DNA from: Thiobacillus sp.
Lineage (GTDB): Bacteria; Pseudomonadota; Gammaproteobacteria; Burkholderiales; Thiobacillaceae
Direction of reading: 5' to 3'
NCBI GenBank assembly: GCA_019459055.1
Contig: JAIBEI010000051.1
Location: forward strand, 1 to 64,000
Length of the DNA stretch: 64,000 bases
Shown here: piece by piece, positions 52,713-60,610 of the stretch
How the letters are laid out: every line of letters begins with the position of its first letter
Position numbering within the stretch: position 1 is the stretch's first letter
The notes under the pieces: model-generated
The model's database searches: none
What the model was told of the DNA's origin: nothing
Seen by the model: only the letters and a program-made list of their open reading frames with translations
Program-made: the position numbers and the translations under genes

Positions 52713-54197
52713 ATGTTCGGACAGTCGATTCTCTCCCTCGTCATCTGGGTCCCGATTTTGGCCGGGGTGGCGGTGCTCGCCACCGGCTCCGACCGCAACG
52801 CATCACTGGCGCGCTGGATTGCGTTGGCCGGTGCGCTGCTGGGCCTCGCCGTTGCGATCCTGTTGCTCACCGGCTTCGACACCGCCACCTCGGCGATGCA
52901 GTTCGTCGAAAAAGCCGCGTGGATCCCGGCGTTCAACGTCCATTATCACCTCGGCGTCGATGGCATTTCGATGCCGCTGATTCTGCTGAACAGCTTCATC
53001 ACCGTGCTGGTGGTGATCGCCGGCTGGCGGGTGATCCAGGACAAGGTCGCGCAGTACATGGCGGCCTTCCTCATCATGTCCGGCCTCATCAACGGCGTAT
53101 TCGCCTCGCTCGACGGCATCCTGTTCTACGTTTTCTTCGAGGGCATGCTGATCCCGCTGTACCTGATCGTCGGCGTGTGGGGCGGCCCGAATCGCGTCTA
53201 TGCCGCGTTCAAGTTCTTCCTCTACACCCTGCTCGGTTCGCTCCTGATGCTGGTGTCGATGATCTATCTCTATTTTCAGTCGGGCGGCAGCTTCGACATC
53301 CAGACCTGGCACACCACTACGCTCGGGATGACGGCGCAGACGCTGATGTTCTTTTCCTTTCTGCTGGCCTTCGGGGTCAAGGTGCCGATGTGGCCGGTGC
53401 ACACCTGGCTGCCCGACGCCCACGTCGAGGCGCCCACTGGCGGCTCGGTGGTGCTGGCGGCGATCACGCTGAAAGTCGGCGCCTACGGCTTCCTGCGCTT
53501 CATTCTGCCGACGCTGCCGGATGCCAGTCACGAATACGCCTGGTTCGTCATCATGCTGTCGCTGGTCGCTGTGGCCTACATTGGCCTGGTGGCGCTGGCG
53601 CAGTCCGACATGAAGAAGCTCATCGCCTATTCGTCGATTGCGCACATGGGCTTCGTCACGCTCGGCTTCTTCATGTTCAACCCGCTCGGCGTCGAAGGCG
53701 GGCTGGTGCAGATGATCTCGCACGGCTTCGTGTCGGCGGCGCTGTTCCTCTGCATCGGGGTGATGTACGACCGTCTGCACTCGCGCCAGATCAAGGACTA
53801 CGGCGGCCTGGTCAACCGGATGCCGGTATTCGCCGCCTTCTTCATGCTGTTCGCCATGGCCAACGTGGGCCTGCCCGCCACCAGCGGCTTCGTCGGCGAG
53901 TTCATGGTCATTATGGCGGCTACCAAGGTCAATTTCTGGTTCGCTTTCGTTGCGGCGACCACGCTGATCCTCGGCGCGGCCTACACGCTGTGGATGTACA
54001 AGCGGGTGGTGTTCGGCACTGTGACCAACCCGCACGTCGAGGAAATGAGCGACATCAACGCGCGTGAAATCCTGCTGCTCGGCGTGCTCGCCGTCTGCGT
54101 GCTGGCGATGGGCCTGTATCCCAGGCCGCTCACGGACACCATGCATGTGTCGGTGGTCGACCTGTTGGCGCACGTCGCCCAAAGCAAACTGCCTTAA
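52713..54197 (+). CDS. nuoM: NADH-quinone oxidoreductase subunit M
   Basis: NuoM is the second antiporter-like pump. The 494 residues include the conserved Glu in FFEGMLIPLYLIVGVWGG and the Lys/His region FGVKVPMWPVHTWLPDAHVEAP. It has about 14 membrane helices. nuoN follows after 9 bases. Confidence 0.97.
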   Translation: MFGQSILSLVIWVPILAGVAVLATGSDRNASLARWIALAGALLGLAVAILLLTGFDTATSAMQFVEKAAWIPAFNVHYHLGVDGISMPLILLNSFITVLVVIAGWRVIQDKVAQYMAAFLIMSGLINGVFASLDGILFYVFFEGMLIPLYLIVGVWGGPNRVYAAFKFFLYTLLGSLLMLVSMIYLYFQSGGSFDIQTWHTTTLGMTAQTLMFFSFLLAFGVKVPMWPVHTWLPDAHVEAPTGGSVVLAAITLKVGAYGFLRFILPTLPDASHEYAWFVIMLSLVAVAYIGLVALAQSDMKKLIAYSSIAHMGFVTLGFFMFNPLGVEGGLVQMISHGFVSAALFLCIGVMYDRLHSRQIKDYGGLVNRMPVFAAFFMLFAMANVGLPATSGFVGEFMVIMAATKVNFWFAFVAATTLILGAAYTLWMYKRVVFGTVTNPHVEEMSDINAREILLLGVLAVCVLAMGLYPRPLTDTMHVSVVDLLAHVAQSKLP

Positions 54198-54206
54198 GGT
54201 TCCAAG

Positions 54207-55652
54207 ATGAGCGATTTCCTCACCCAATTCGCCCCCGCCCTGCCCGAGATCTTCGTGCTGGCGATGGTCTCGCTGATCCTGGTGATCGACGCCGCCGTCG
54301 ACGACAGCAAGCGCTATATCGCCTATGTATTGTCGCTGGCCACGCTGGCCGGCGCGGCTTTCCTCACCGTGAACGATTTCTCTACCATGCCGGTGTTGGC
54401 GCTCGGCGGCCTCTTCATCGACGATCCGCTGTCCGACGTATTGAAGCTGTTCCTCTATCTTACGGTCGCCACGGTGCTGGTGTATTCGCGCGATTACCTG
54501 CGGACACGCGGGCTCTACAAGGGCGAATTCTTCGTGCTGGCGCTATTCGCGTTGCTCGGCATGATGGTGATGGTGTCGGCCAGCCATTTCCTTACGCTGT
54601 ATCTCGGACTCGAACTGCTGTCGCTGTCCCTGTATGCCATGGTCGCATTGCAGCGCGATTCCGGTGTGGCGTCCGAGGCGGCGATGAAATACTTCGTCCT
54701 GGGTGCGCTGGCGTCGGGCATGCTGCTCTATGGCATGTCGATGCTCTACGGCGTCACCGGCTCGCTGGCGCTGGCCGACATCGCGCAGAACCTGTCTGAC
54801 GGCACCGACTTGCGCATTCCCCTGGTGTTCGGCATTGTCTTCATCGTCGCCGGGCTGGCCTTCAAACTGGGTGCCGTGCCGTTCCACATGTGGGTGCCGG
54901 ACGTCTACCACGGCGCGCCGACCGCGATGACGCTGTTCATCGGCAGCGCGCCCAAGATCGCCGCCTTCGCCTTCGTCGTGCGCATCCTGGGGCAGGGGCT
55001 GGAATCGCAGGTGTCCGAATGGCGCGACATGCTGGTGATCCTGGCGGTGCTGTCGATGGCGGTCGGCAACATCGCGGCCATCGCACAGACCAATCTGAAG
55101 CGCATGCTCGCGTATTCGACCATCTCGCACATGGGCTTCATGCTGCTGGGCATCCTGGCCGGCTCGCAGAACGGCTACGGCAGCGCGATGTTCTACGTGC
55201 TGGTGTACGCGCTGATGAGCCTGGGCGGCTTCGGCATGATCCTGCTGCTGTCGCGCGCCGGCTTCGAGGCCGACAAGCTTGAGGACTTTAAGGGGCTCAA
55301 CCGCCGCAGCCCGTGGCTTGCCTTCCTGATGCTGCTCCTGATGTTCTCGATGGCCGGCGTGCCGCCGACGGTCGGCTTCTACGCCAAACTGTCGGTGCTG
55401 CAGGCGGTGGTCGAGATCGGCTACGTGTGGCTGGCGGTGGCCGCGGTGCTGTTCTCGCTGATCGGCGCGTTCTACTACCTTCGCATCGTCAAGCTGATGT
55501 ATTTCGATACTCCGCACGACACCAGCCCAATCACGGCCAGTCCCGATACCCGAATCATCATGTCGGCCAACGGCCTTGCCGTGCTGGCGCTCGGCATCCT
55601 GCCACAGCCGCTGATGGCGGTATGCATGCACGCCATCGGCGCTTCCTTCTGA
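54207..55652 (+). CDS. nuoN: NADH-quinone oxidoreductase subunit N
   Basis: NuoN is the third antiporter-like pump. The 481-residue protein shows [18 protein letters not shown] near residue 130 and [21 protein letters not shown] near 220. It ends the complex I genes proper; the DUF2818 gene follows 55 bases on. Confidence 0.97.
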   Translation: MSDFLTQFAPALPEIFVLAMVSLILVIDAAVDDSKRYIAYVLSLATLAGAAFLTVNDFSTMPVLALGGLFIDDPLSDVLKLFLYLTVATVLVYSRDYLRTRGLYKGEFFVLALFALLGMMVMVSASHFLTLYLGLELLSLSLYAMVALQRDSGVASEAAMKYFVLGALASGMLLYGMSMLYGVTGSLALADIAQNLSDGTDLRIPLVFGIVFIVAGLAFKLGAVPFHMWVPDVYHGAPTAMTLFIGSAPKIAAFAFVVRILGQGLESQVSEWRDMLVILAVLSMAVGNIAAIAQTNLKRMLAYSTISHMGFMLLGILAGSQNGYGSAMFYVLVYALMSLGGFGMILLLSRAGFEADKLEDFKGLNRRSPWLAFLMLLLMFSMAGVPPTVGFYAKLSVLQAVVEIGYVWLAVAAVLFSLIGAFYYLRIVKLMYFDTPHDTSPITASPDTRIIMSANGLAVLALGILPQPLMAVCMHAIGASF

Positions 55653-55707
55653 ATTATTTCCGCCGGAGCAGGCCTGCTCCGGCGTTACCTGGCTTTTCGA
55701 ATTTATC

Positions 55708-56010
55708 GTGAATTTCTCCACCACCCTGCTGCTGGTTCTGGCGTTCGCCGCCGCCAACCTGCCGTTCCTCGTCGAGCGGATTTTCTTCGTCATCCGGCCC
55801 AGGGGCGGCAGAAAGAATCTCGCCTGGCGGTTGCTGGAATTGATCGTGATGTTTTTCGTGGTGGGCGGCATCGCGCTGCTGCTGGAAAGCAGGGCGGGCG
55901 ACGTTCACAAGCAGAATTGGGAGTTCTACGCAGTCAACGCTGCGCTGTTCGTGGTGTTCGCGTACCCGGGCTTTGTGTATCGCTATCTGTGGCGGCGGCG
56001 CGGTGCATAA
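55708..56010 (+). CDS. DUF2818 membrane protein, nuo-associated
   Basis: The 100-residue protein has three hydrophobic segments and the family pattern AAANLPFLVERIFF near residue 14 and NAALFVVFAYPGFVYRYLWRR at the end. DUF2818 genes commonly follow nuoN in betaproteobacteria, so a role in complex I assembly or stability is inferred. The start is GTG. Confidence 0.85.
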   Translation: MNFSTTLLLVLAFAAANLPFLVERIFFVIRPRGGRKNLAWRLLELIVMFFVVGGIALLLESRAGDVHKQNWEFYAVNAALFVVFAYPGFVYRYLWRRRGA

Positions 56011-56014
56011 GGCC

Positions 56015-56233
56015 ATGGACACCATTGAATTCAAACTGCGCGGCGAATACGTCGCACTGTGCGACCTGCTCAAACTCACCGGCATCGCCGACAGCGGCGG
56101 GCAGGGCAAGCTGATGATCGCCAACGGCGAAGTCACCGTTGACGGCCGTCCCGAAAGCCGCAAGACGGCGAAAATACGGGCGAACCAGACGGTGCGGTGC
56201 CTTGGGCGGAATATTTTGACTGTGGCAGCTTGA
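56015..56233 (+). CDS. S4-domain RNA-binding protein (YbcJ-like)
   Basis: The 72-residue protein is a single S4-like domain: EYVALCDLLKLTGIADSGGQGK, then GEVTVDGRPESRKTAKIRANQTV (core VTVDGRPESRKTAKIR). Such proteins bind RNA and often associate with ribosomes. It starts 4 bases after the DUF2818 stop. About 160 bases without any gene or clear signal separate it from the convergent leftward block. Confidence 0.85.
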   Translation: MDTIEFKLRGEYVALCDLLKLTGIADSGGQGKLMIANGEVTVDGRPESRKTAKIRANQTVRCLGRNILTVAA

Positions 56234-56394
56234 GCTTCCCGCCTCGGGGACGAACAACTAAGGAGAGGCTGCACTGTACGGGGCGCCCCAGCACTTCGAT
56301 CAGCCGTTCACGCCGCGACGCCGCCACCGTCCTGGGATTCGTTTAATCTCGTGCATTGGTGGTACACCCGAGCCTATTTCTTCCTGTCCCAGGA

Positions 56395-57234
56395 TCAGCG
56401 TCGTGCCGGCCGCGCGGCAGGAGCTGACGCGGGCAATTGTCCATAAAGATCGGTAACACGATCCATCATTTCGAGAATGCGTTCGCTGGTGGTGGCCACA
56501 TTGGCGGCGTAATGTGGATTTTTCTTGCCGACATTCTGTTCTTGCAGGGCGTTCTCGAAGAAAATCCATTGGGTACGGGCCATGCTCAATTCGCCACTGA
56601 TCTTGCCGGTATTTTCGGGAGCATGATCCAATGCATTCAGGGCGCTAACGAATTCGCGTTTGGCGAGTTGCATCTCGGCGTCCATGCCCGGGGTGCTGAT
56701 CCCCCACTGTCGGAACATGTAAAACTTGGCCAAGCGTTGCGACAGCATGCGCTGTCGGCCGGAGATATTGATCAGGCGGCCGACGCTGGTAGGGGATGAG
56801 AGCTCGAATTGTGTCGTGCCCAAGTGGGCCACACGCAAAGCATCCTCGTTGGTTTGGGCGATGAGTTGCGCGTTGTTCAGGCTGGGCGTTCCGATCAGGA
56901 GCTGGCGGTAGAGTTGCCAGTTGGCATCCAGATCCGCGTAGGTGGCTTTTATATCCGCCGACGGGGCAAAGGCCTTGAGTTCGTTCAGGTGTTCCTGGTA
57001 GAGATTGACGGACACCTCCAGGATGTGGCGTGACTTGTCGGTCAGGATGTTCAGGCCAATCTGACAATAGGCCTTGGCCATGCGTTGCGACAACATGCGC
57101 AAGCGACCAGCCTTGTTGATGGCCTCGTTGAGATTGGTGATGGCGGCGGCCCGGGCAGGCTGTGCCGGTATAACAGACGCTGCGAACAGGATCACGCTGC
57201 GGATCAGGAAATCTCTACGTAAGAGATTCGGCAT
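56395..57234 (-). CDS. Exported protein with two PilJ/NarX-type P-box segments, beside nar operon
   Basis: The 279-residue protein has an N-terminal export signal with a twin-arginine look (LRRDFLIRS, then a hydrophobic run ending ARA). Two homologous boxes follow: AINKAGRLRMLSQRMAK (38-54) and INISGRQRMLSQRLAK (155-170). These match the nitrate-binding P-box of NarX/NarQ and the PilJ N-terminal domain. No membrane helix, kinase or chemotaxis output domain follows, so it should be a free periplasmic protein. It is the last gene of the narGHJI-cytochrome run, 10 bases after the cytochrome. A nitrate or nitrite sensing role is inference. Confidence 0.75.
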   Translation of the reverse strand: MPNLLRRDFLIRSVILFAASVIPAQPARAAAITNLNEAINKAGRLRMLSQRMAKAYCQIGLNILTDKSRHILEVSVNLYQEHLNELKAFAPSADIKATYADLDANWQLYRQLLIGTPSLNNAQLIAQTNEDALRVAHLGTTQFELSSPTSVGRLINISGRQRMLSQRLAKFYMFRQWGISTPGMDAEMQLAKREFVSALNALDHAPENTGKISGELSMARTQWIFFENALQEQNVGKKNPHYAANVATTSERILEMMDRVTDLYGQLPASAPAARPARR

Positions 57235-57244
57235 AATATTTTCC

Positions 57245-57649
57245 TTATAAGGTTTCTACATACGCTGCCAGGTTGCTGATGTCTTCGTCGGACAGCTCGG
57301 CTGCCCATGGCGCCATCAGATTGGTCATTGGCCCCACTTGGGCGCCGCTGCGGTACAGCTTCAGCATCAATTCGACCCGTTCTGCAGTCAGGCCGGCAAT
57401 GGGCGGCGTGAACTTGCCTCCCTGGCCGGTGCGGTGATGGCACAGGCGGCAGATGGATTCGTACTTGACCATGCCGGCACGTACCTTGGCGCCATGAACG
57501 GGATCGGCGGCTTCCAATCGCTCCACTTTGGCCAGATCCGGGCCTCGCCGCTTTTCCGGATCGCCACCCTGGATGATGTTCTGCAACGCGAAGTGCACGC
57601 CGAGACCGACTGCGACCACCAGGATGATCCAGCCGAGCTTACGTAACAT
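57245..57649 (-). CDS. Membrane-anchored monohaem cytochrome c
   Basis: The 134-residue protein has an N-terminal membrane anchor (about residues 7-25) and one haem c site, CRLCH (Cys67, Cys70, His71). The likely axial Met is Met112 in TNLMAPWAAELSDEDI. It resembles class I cytochrome c of nitrate reductase operons. GGGAG precedes the start. It lies between narI and the P-box protein and may bring electrons to or from the nitrate reductase. Confidence 0.88.
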   Translation of the reverse strand: MLRKLGWIILVVAVGLGVHFALQNIIQGGDPEKRRGPDLAKVERLEAADPVHGAKVRAGMVKYESICRLCHHRTGQGGKFTPPIAGLTAERVELMLKLYRSGAQVGPMTNLMAPWAAELSDEDISNLAAYVETL

Positions 57650-57725
57650 GCGGGCTCCCTTTCTGGACCCGGGTGAGGTCCTTACGGGTGCTGGGATCGG
57701 TCATGGCGATACGACAAAAGTGGGA

Positions 57726-57757
57726 GGGCGCTGCCACCCGAAGGAGTGGCAGCGCCC
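57726..57757 (-). terminator. Strong hairpin between narI and cytochrome c gene
   Basis: GGGCGCTGCCAC (57726-57737) and GTGGCAGCGCCC (57746-57757) are perfect 12-base inverted copies with an 8-base loop. In the leftward direction it is followed by TCCCACTTTT. The T-run is offset, so it may terminate only partly or protect the narGHJI mRNA 3' end. Confidence 0.6.
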
Positions 57758-57771
57758 GGTTCAGCAGATGA

Positions 57772-58482
57772 TTACTCCGCGATGCGGCGCTTGGTGCGCA
57801 CGATCTGGTAGGAACGCGTCAGATAACCGATCGGGAAGCTCCAGATGTGCACCAGGCGGGTGAACGGGAACAGCAGGAACAGCGAGAGGCCGAAGAACAG
57901 GTGGATGCGGAACACCATTTCGACATTGCTCACCAGTTCCGGCTTCGGGCTGAACAGCACGATGCTCTTTGCCCACTGCGCCATCGCCATCATGGTGTCG
58001 GCACTGCCCTGTGCGGCGTGGTGTGCGGTGGTGAAGGTGGTGGCCAGGCCGAAACCCAGGGTAATCAGCACCCAGGCCAGGATGAAAATATCCGACGTAC
58101 GGCTGGTTGCCCGCACACGCGGGTTGGTCATGCGACGCCACAGCAGCATCACGCCGCCGATCATGCACAGGATGCCGAGGAAGCCGCCGCCGTACATGGC
58201 GATGTTCTGCTTGCCGAGCGACGACAGGCCGATGGTGCCCCAGATGGCGTAGGGCGCCAGCAGCCCGACCAGGTGGCCGAAGAAGATGCCGATCACGCCG
58301 ATGTGAAACAGGTTGCTGGACAGGCGCAGGCCCGCCGTGGAAAGCAACTGGCTGGACGCGCTGGTCCAGCCGTATTGCTCGCGGTCGAAGCGGATCCAGC
58401 TGCCGATCACGAACACGCTCAGGGCGATATAAGGATAAAAACCAAAAATCAGGTTGTTCCAGCTATACATAGACTCGTTCAT
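57772..58482 (-). CDS. narI: Respiratory nitrate reductase gamma subunit NarI
   Basis: NarI is the membrane cytochrome b that oxidises quinol and passes electrons to NarH. The 236-residue protein has five membrane helices. Haem ligands are His60 and His70 (NLFHIGVIGIFFGH) and His194 and His212 (FRIHLFFG, RLVHIWS), with the 10- and 18-residue spacings of the E. coli protein. It starts 11 bases after narJ. Confidence 0.96.
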   Translation of the reverse strand: MNESMYSWNNLIFGFYPYIALSVFVIGSWIRFDREQYGWTSASSQLLSTAGLRLSSNLFHIGVIGIFFGHLVGLLAPYAIWGTIGLSSLGKQNIAMYGGGFLGILCMIGGVMLLWRRMTNPRVRATSRTSDIFILAWVLITLGFGLATTFTTAHHAAQGSADTMMAMAQWAKSIVLFSPKPELVSNVEMVFRIHLFFGLSLFLLFPFTRLVHIWSFPIGYLTRSYQIVRTKRRIAE

Positions 58483-58493
58483 TTCATACCTCC

Positions 58494-59018
58494 TTAAGCG
58501 GCCAGACGGGTGAGCGTGGCGCGGCTTTTAACGATGGAAAGCAGGGGCGCATAGGGGGTTCCGGCCTTGGTCAGGTTGTCGGCCAGCACCGTCAGCACCT
58601 TGTTGGCGTCGGACAGGAAGGTCGTTGCCTCGTTGTCTTCCAGCATGGCGGTGAATTCCAGGACCAGCGGCAGAAAGTCGGGCAGTTCGTTGCTCGCCAA
58701 CGTGATGCCGTAATCCTTGTACAACTCGCCGAGGTCGATCAGTGCCGGGCCGCGATTCCTGTCGTTGTCGTCGCCGAACAGATGGTGGGTCAGGTGCAGA
58801 CTGTGCTCCGGCGTCAGATCGAACGTCTTCACATAGTCTTCCTGCAGATCGATCAGTGGCGTATTGGCCAGGTGATCGAGCAGCCTCCGCATGGATTCCT
58901 TTTCCGTCGTGTCGATACTTTGAATTTTCCCGATTTCATCGCGGATTTCAGGCAGATGGTTGATCAACTCCTGGTCCGGGTAATCCAGCAATGCGGACAG
59001 TATTTTGTAGATGGACAT
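58494..59018 (-). CDS. narJ: Nitrate reductase assembly chaperone NarJ
   Basis: NarJ is the chaperone for insertion of molybdenum cofactor and Fe-S cluster into NarG. The start ATG follows GAGAGGAAAC and gives 174 residues. The DUF-type NarJ pattern is clear: LLDYPDQELINHLPEI, then EDYVKTFDLTPEHSLHLTHHLFGD (core TFDLTPEHSLHLTHHL). It lies between narH and narI as usual. Confidence 0.94.
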   Translation of the reverse strand: MSIYKILSALLDYPDQELINHLPEIRDEIGKIQSIDTTEKESMRRLLDHLANTPLIDLQEDYVKTFDLTPEHSLHLTHHLFGDDNDRNRGPALIDLGELYKDYGITLASNELPDFLPLVLEFTAMLEDNEATTFLSDANKVLTVLADNLTKAGTPYAPLLSIVKSRATLTRLAA

Positions 59019-59029
59019 GATGTTTCCTC

Positions 59030-60577
59030 TCAGCTTTTGTCCGCGGACGGAGCCAGTTCGGCGGGTTCCAGCGTTTCCTTGCGGCGACGCGGGAACAGGG
59101 TGACCTTGCTGATGCCTGCGGAAGAGCTGTTGCCGAAGGTGAAGCCGTTCTGGCCCTGGAAACCGTAGGCATCGTCCAACCGCTCCTCCTCGTGACCGGT
59201 GGGGATGACGAAACGGTCTTCGTAGTTGGCGATCGCCAGGTAACGGTACATTTCCTTGGCCTGATCTTCCGTGATGCCTGCTGCAACCAAAGGCCGTGTG
59301 TCCGCGATGCCTTCCACATGCACCGAGCGCTGGTAGCTGCGCATCGCGATGAGGCGGTTCAGCGCGCTGACAATGGGCGCTTCCTTGCCTGCGGTGAGCA
59401 GGTTGGCAAGGTACCTGACCGGCGTGCGCATCGTCCCGGCCTGCGGGATCGCGCCGTCCGGACCGAGCGGCAGGTTGCCCTGGTCGATCTGGGACTGGAC
59501 CGGCGAGAGCGGCGGCACGTACCAGACCATTGGCAGGGTGCGGAATTCCGGGTGCATCGGAAAGGCAATTTTCCAGTCGATCGCCATTTTGTAGATCGGC
59601 GATTTTTGCGCGGCGATGATCCAGTCTTCGTTGATGCCCTCGGCCCGAGCCGCGGCAATCACTTCCGGATCGTTGGGGTCGAGGAAAATGCTGCACTGCG
59701 CTTCATACAGATCCTGCTCGTTCGTCGTGCTGGCCAGTTCTTCGATGCGGTCGGCGTCATACAGCATGATGCCGTTGTAGCGGATGCGGCCGACGCAGGA
59801 TTCCGAGCAGATCGTCGCCATGCCGGACTCGACGCGCGGGTAGCAGGCGATGCACTTCTCTGCCTTGCCGGATTCCCAGTTGTAGTACACCTTTTTGTAA
59901 GGGCATGCGCTCATGCAGAAACGCCAGCCACGGCACTTGTCCTGGTCGACCAGGACGATGCCATCCTCTTCACGCTTGTAGAGCGAGCCGGACGGGCAGG
60001 CTGCCACACAGGCCGGGTTCAGGCAGTGGTTGCAGATGCGCGGCAAATACAGGTTGAACGTGTTCTCGAACTGGCCGTACATCTCTTTCTGGATGTTGTC
60101 CATGTTCTTGTCCACGCTGCGCTTGGCATATTCGCCCGCCAGGTCGTCTTCCCAGTTCGGTCCCCAGGTGATTTTTTCCATGGGGTCGCCGGTGATCATC
60201 GAAAGCGGGCGTGCGGTCGGAGCGGCCTCGGACAACGGCGCATTTTGCAAACGCGCATAGTTGTAGGTGAATGGCTCATAGTATTCGTCGATCTGCGGCA
60301 GATCCGGGTTGGCGAAGATGTTCAGCAGCTTCGACAAGCGCCCGCCGGATTTCAGCTCCAGCTTGCCGCCATTGAGCATCCAGCCGCCTTTCCATTTTTC
60401 CTGGTTCTCCCACTGCTTGGGATAGCCGATGCCGGGCTTGGATTCGACGTTGTTGAACCAGACGTATTCCACGCCCTTGCGGTTGGTCCAGGTGTTCTTG
60501 CACGTCACCGAGCAGGTGTGGCAACCGATGCATTTGTCCAGGTTGAAGACAAATGCGAATTGTGCACGTACTTTCAT
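59030..60577 (-). CDS. narH: Respiratory nitrate reductase beta subunit NarH
   Basis: NarH carries four Fe-S clusters that wire NarI to NarG. The 515-residue protein has Cys16, Cys19, Cys22, Cys26 at the N-terminus, then CNHCLNPACVAACP, CRGWRFCMSACP and CIACYPRVESGMATICSESC. The Trp in CRGWRFC marks the 3Fe-4S centre, as in E. coli NarH. The start is 33 bases after narG. Confidence 0.97.
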   Translation of the reverse strand: MKVRAQFAFVFNLDKCIGCHTCSVTCKNTWTNRKGVEYVWFNNVESKPGIGYPKQWENQEKWKGGWMLNGGKLELKSGGRLSKLLNIFANPDLPQIDEYYEPFTYNYARLQNAPLSEAAPTARPLSMITGDPMEKITWGPNWEDDLAGEYAKRSVDKNMDNIQKEMYGQFENTFNLYLPRICNHCLNPACVAACPSGSLYKREEDGIVLVDQDKCRGWRFCMSACPYKKVYYNWESGKAEKCIACYPRVESGMATICSESCVGRIRYNGIMLYDADRIEELASTTNEQDLYEAQCSIFLDPNDPEVIAAARAEGINEDWIIAAQKSPIYKMAIDWKIAFPMHPEFRTLPMVWYVPPLSPVQSQIDQGNLPLGPDGAIPQAGTMRTPVRYLANLLTAGKEAPIVSALNRLIAMRSYQRSVHVEGIADTRPLVAAGITEDQAKEMYRYLAIANYEDRFVIPTGHEEERLDDAYGFQGQNGFTFGNSSSAGISKVTLFPRRRKETLEPAELAPSADKS

Positions 60578-60610
60578 GGGTTTCTCCTGTTTGTCCTGTT
60601 CACGCGACGA

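Noticed and set aside
50570-52936. 788-codon minus-strand open frame opposite nuoL
   Set aside because: Composition (His, Gln, Arg, Glu-rich, no domain) is that of a shadow of a hydrophobic gene; nuoL is certain.
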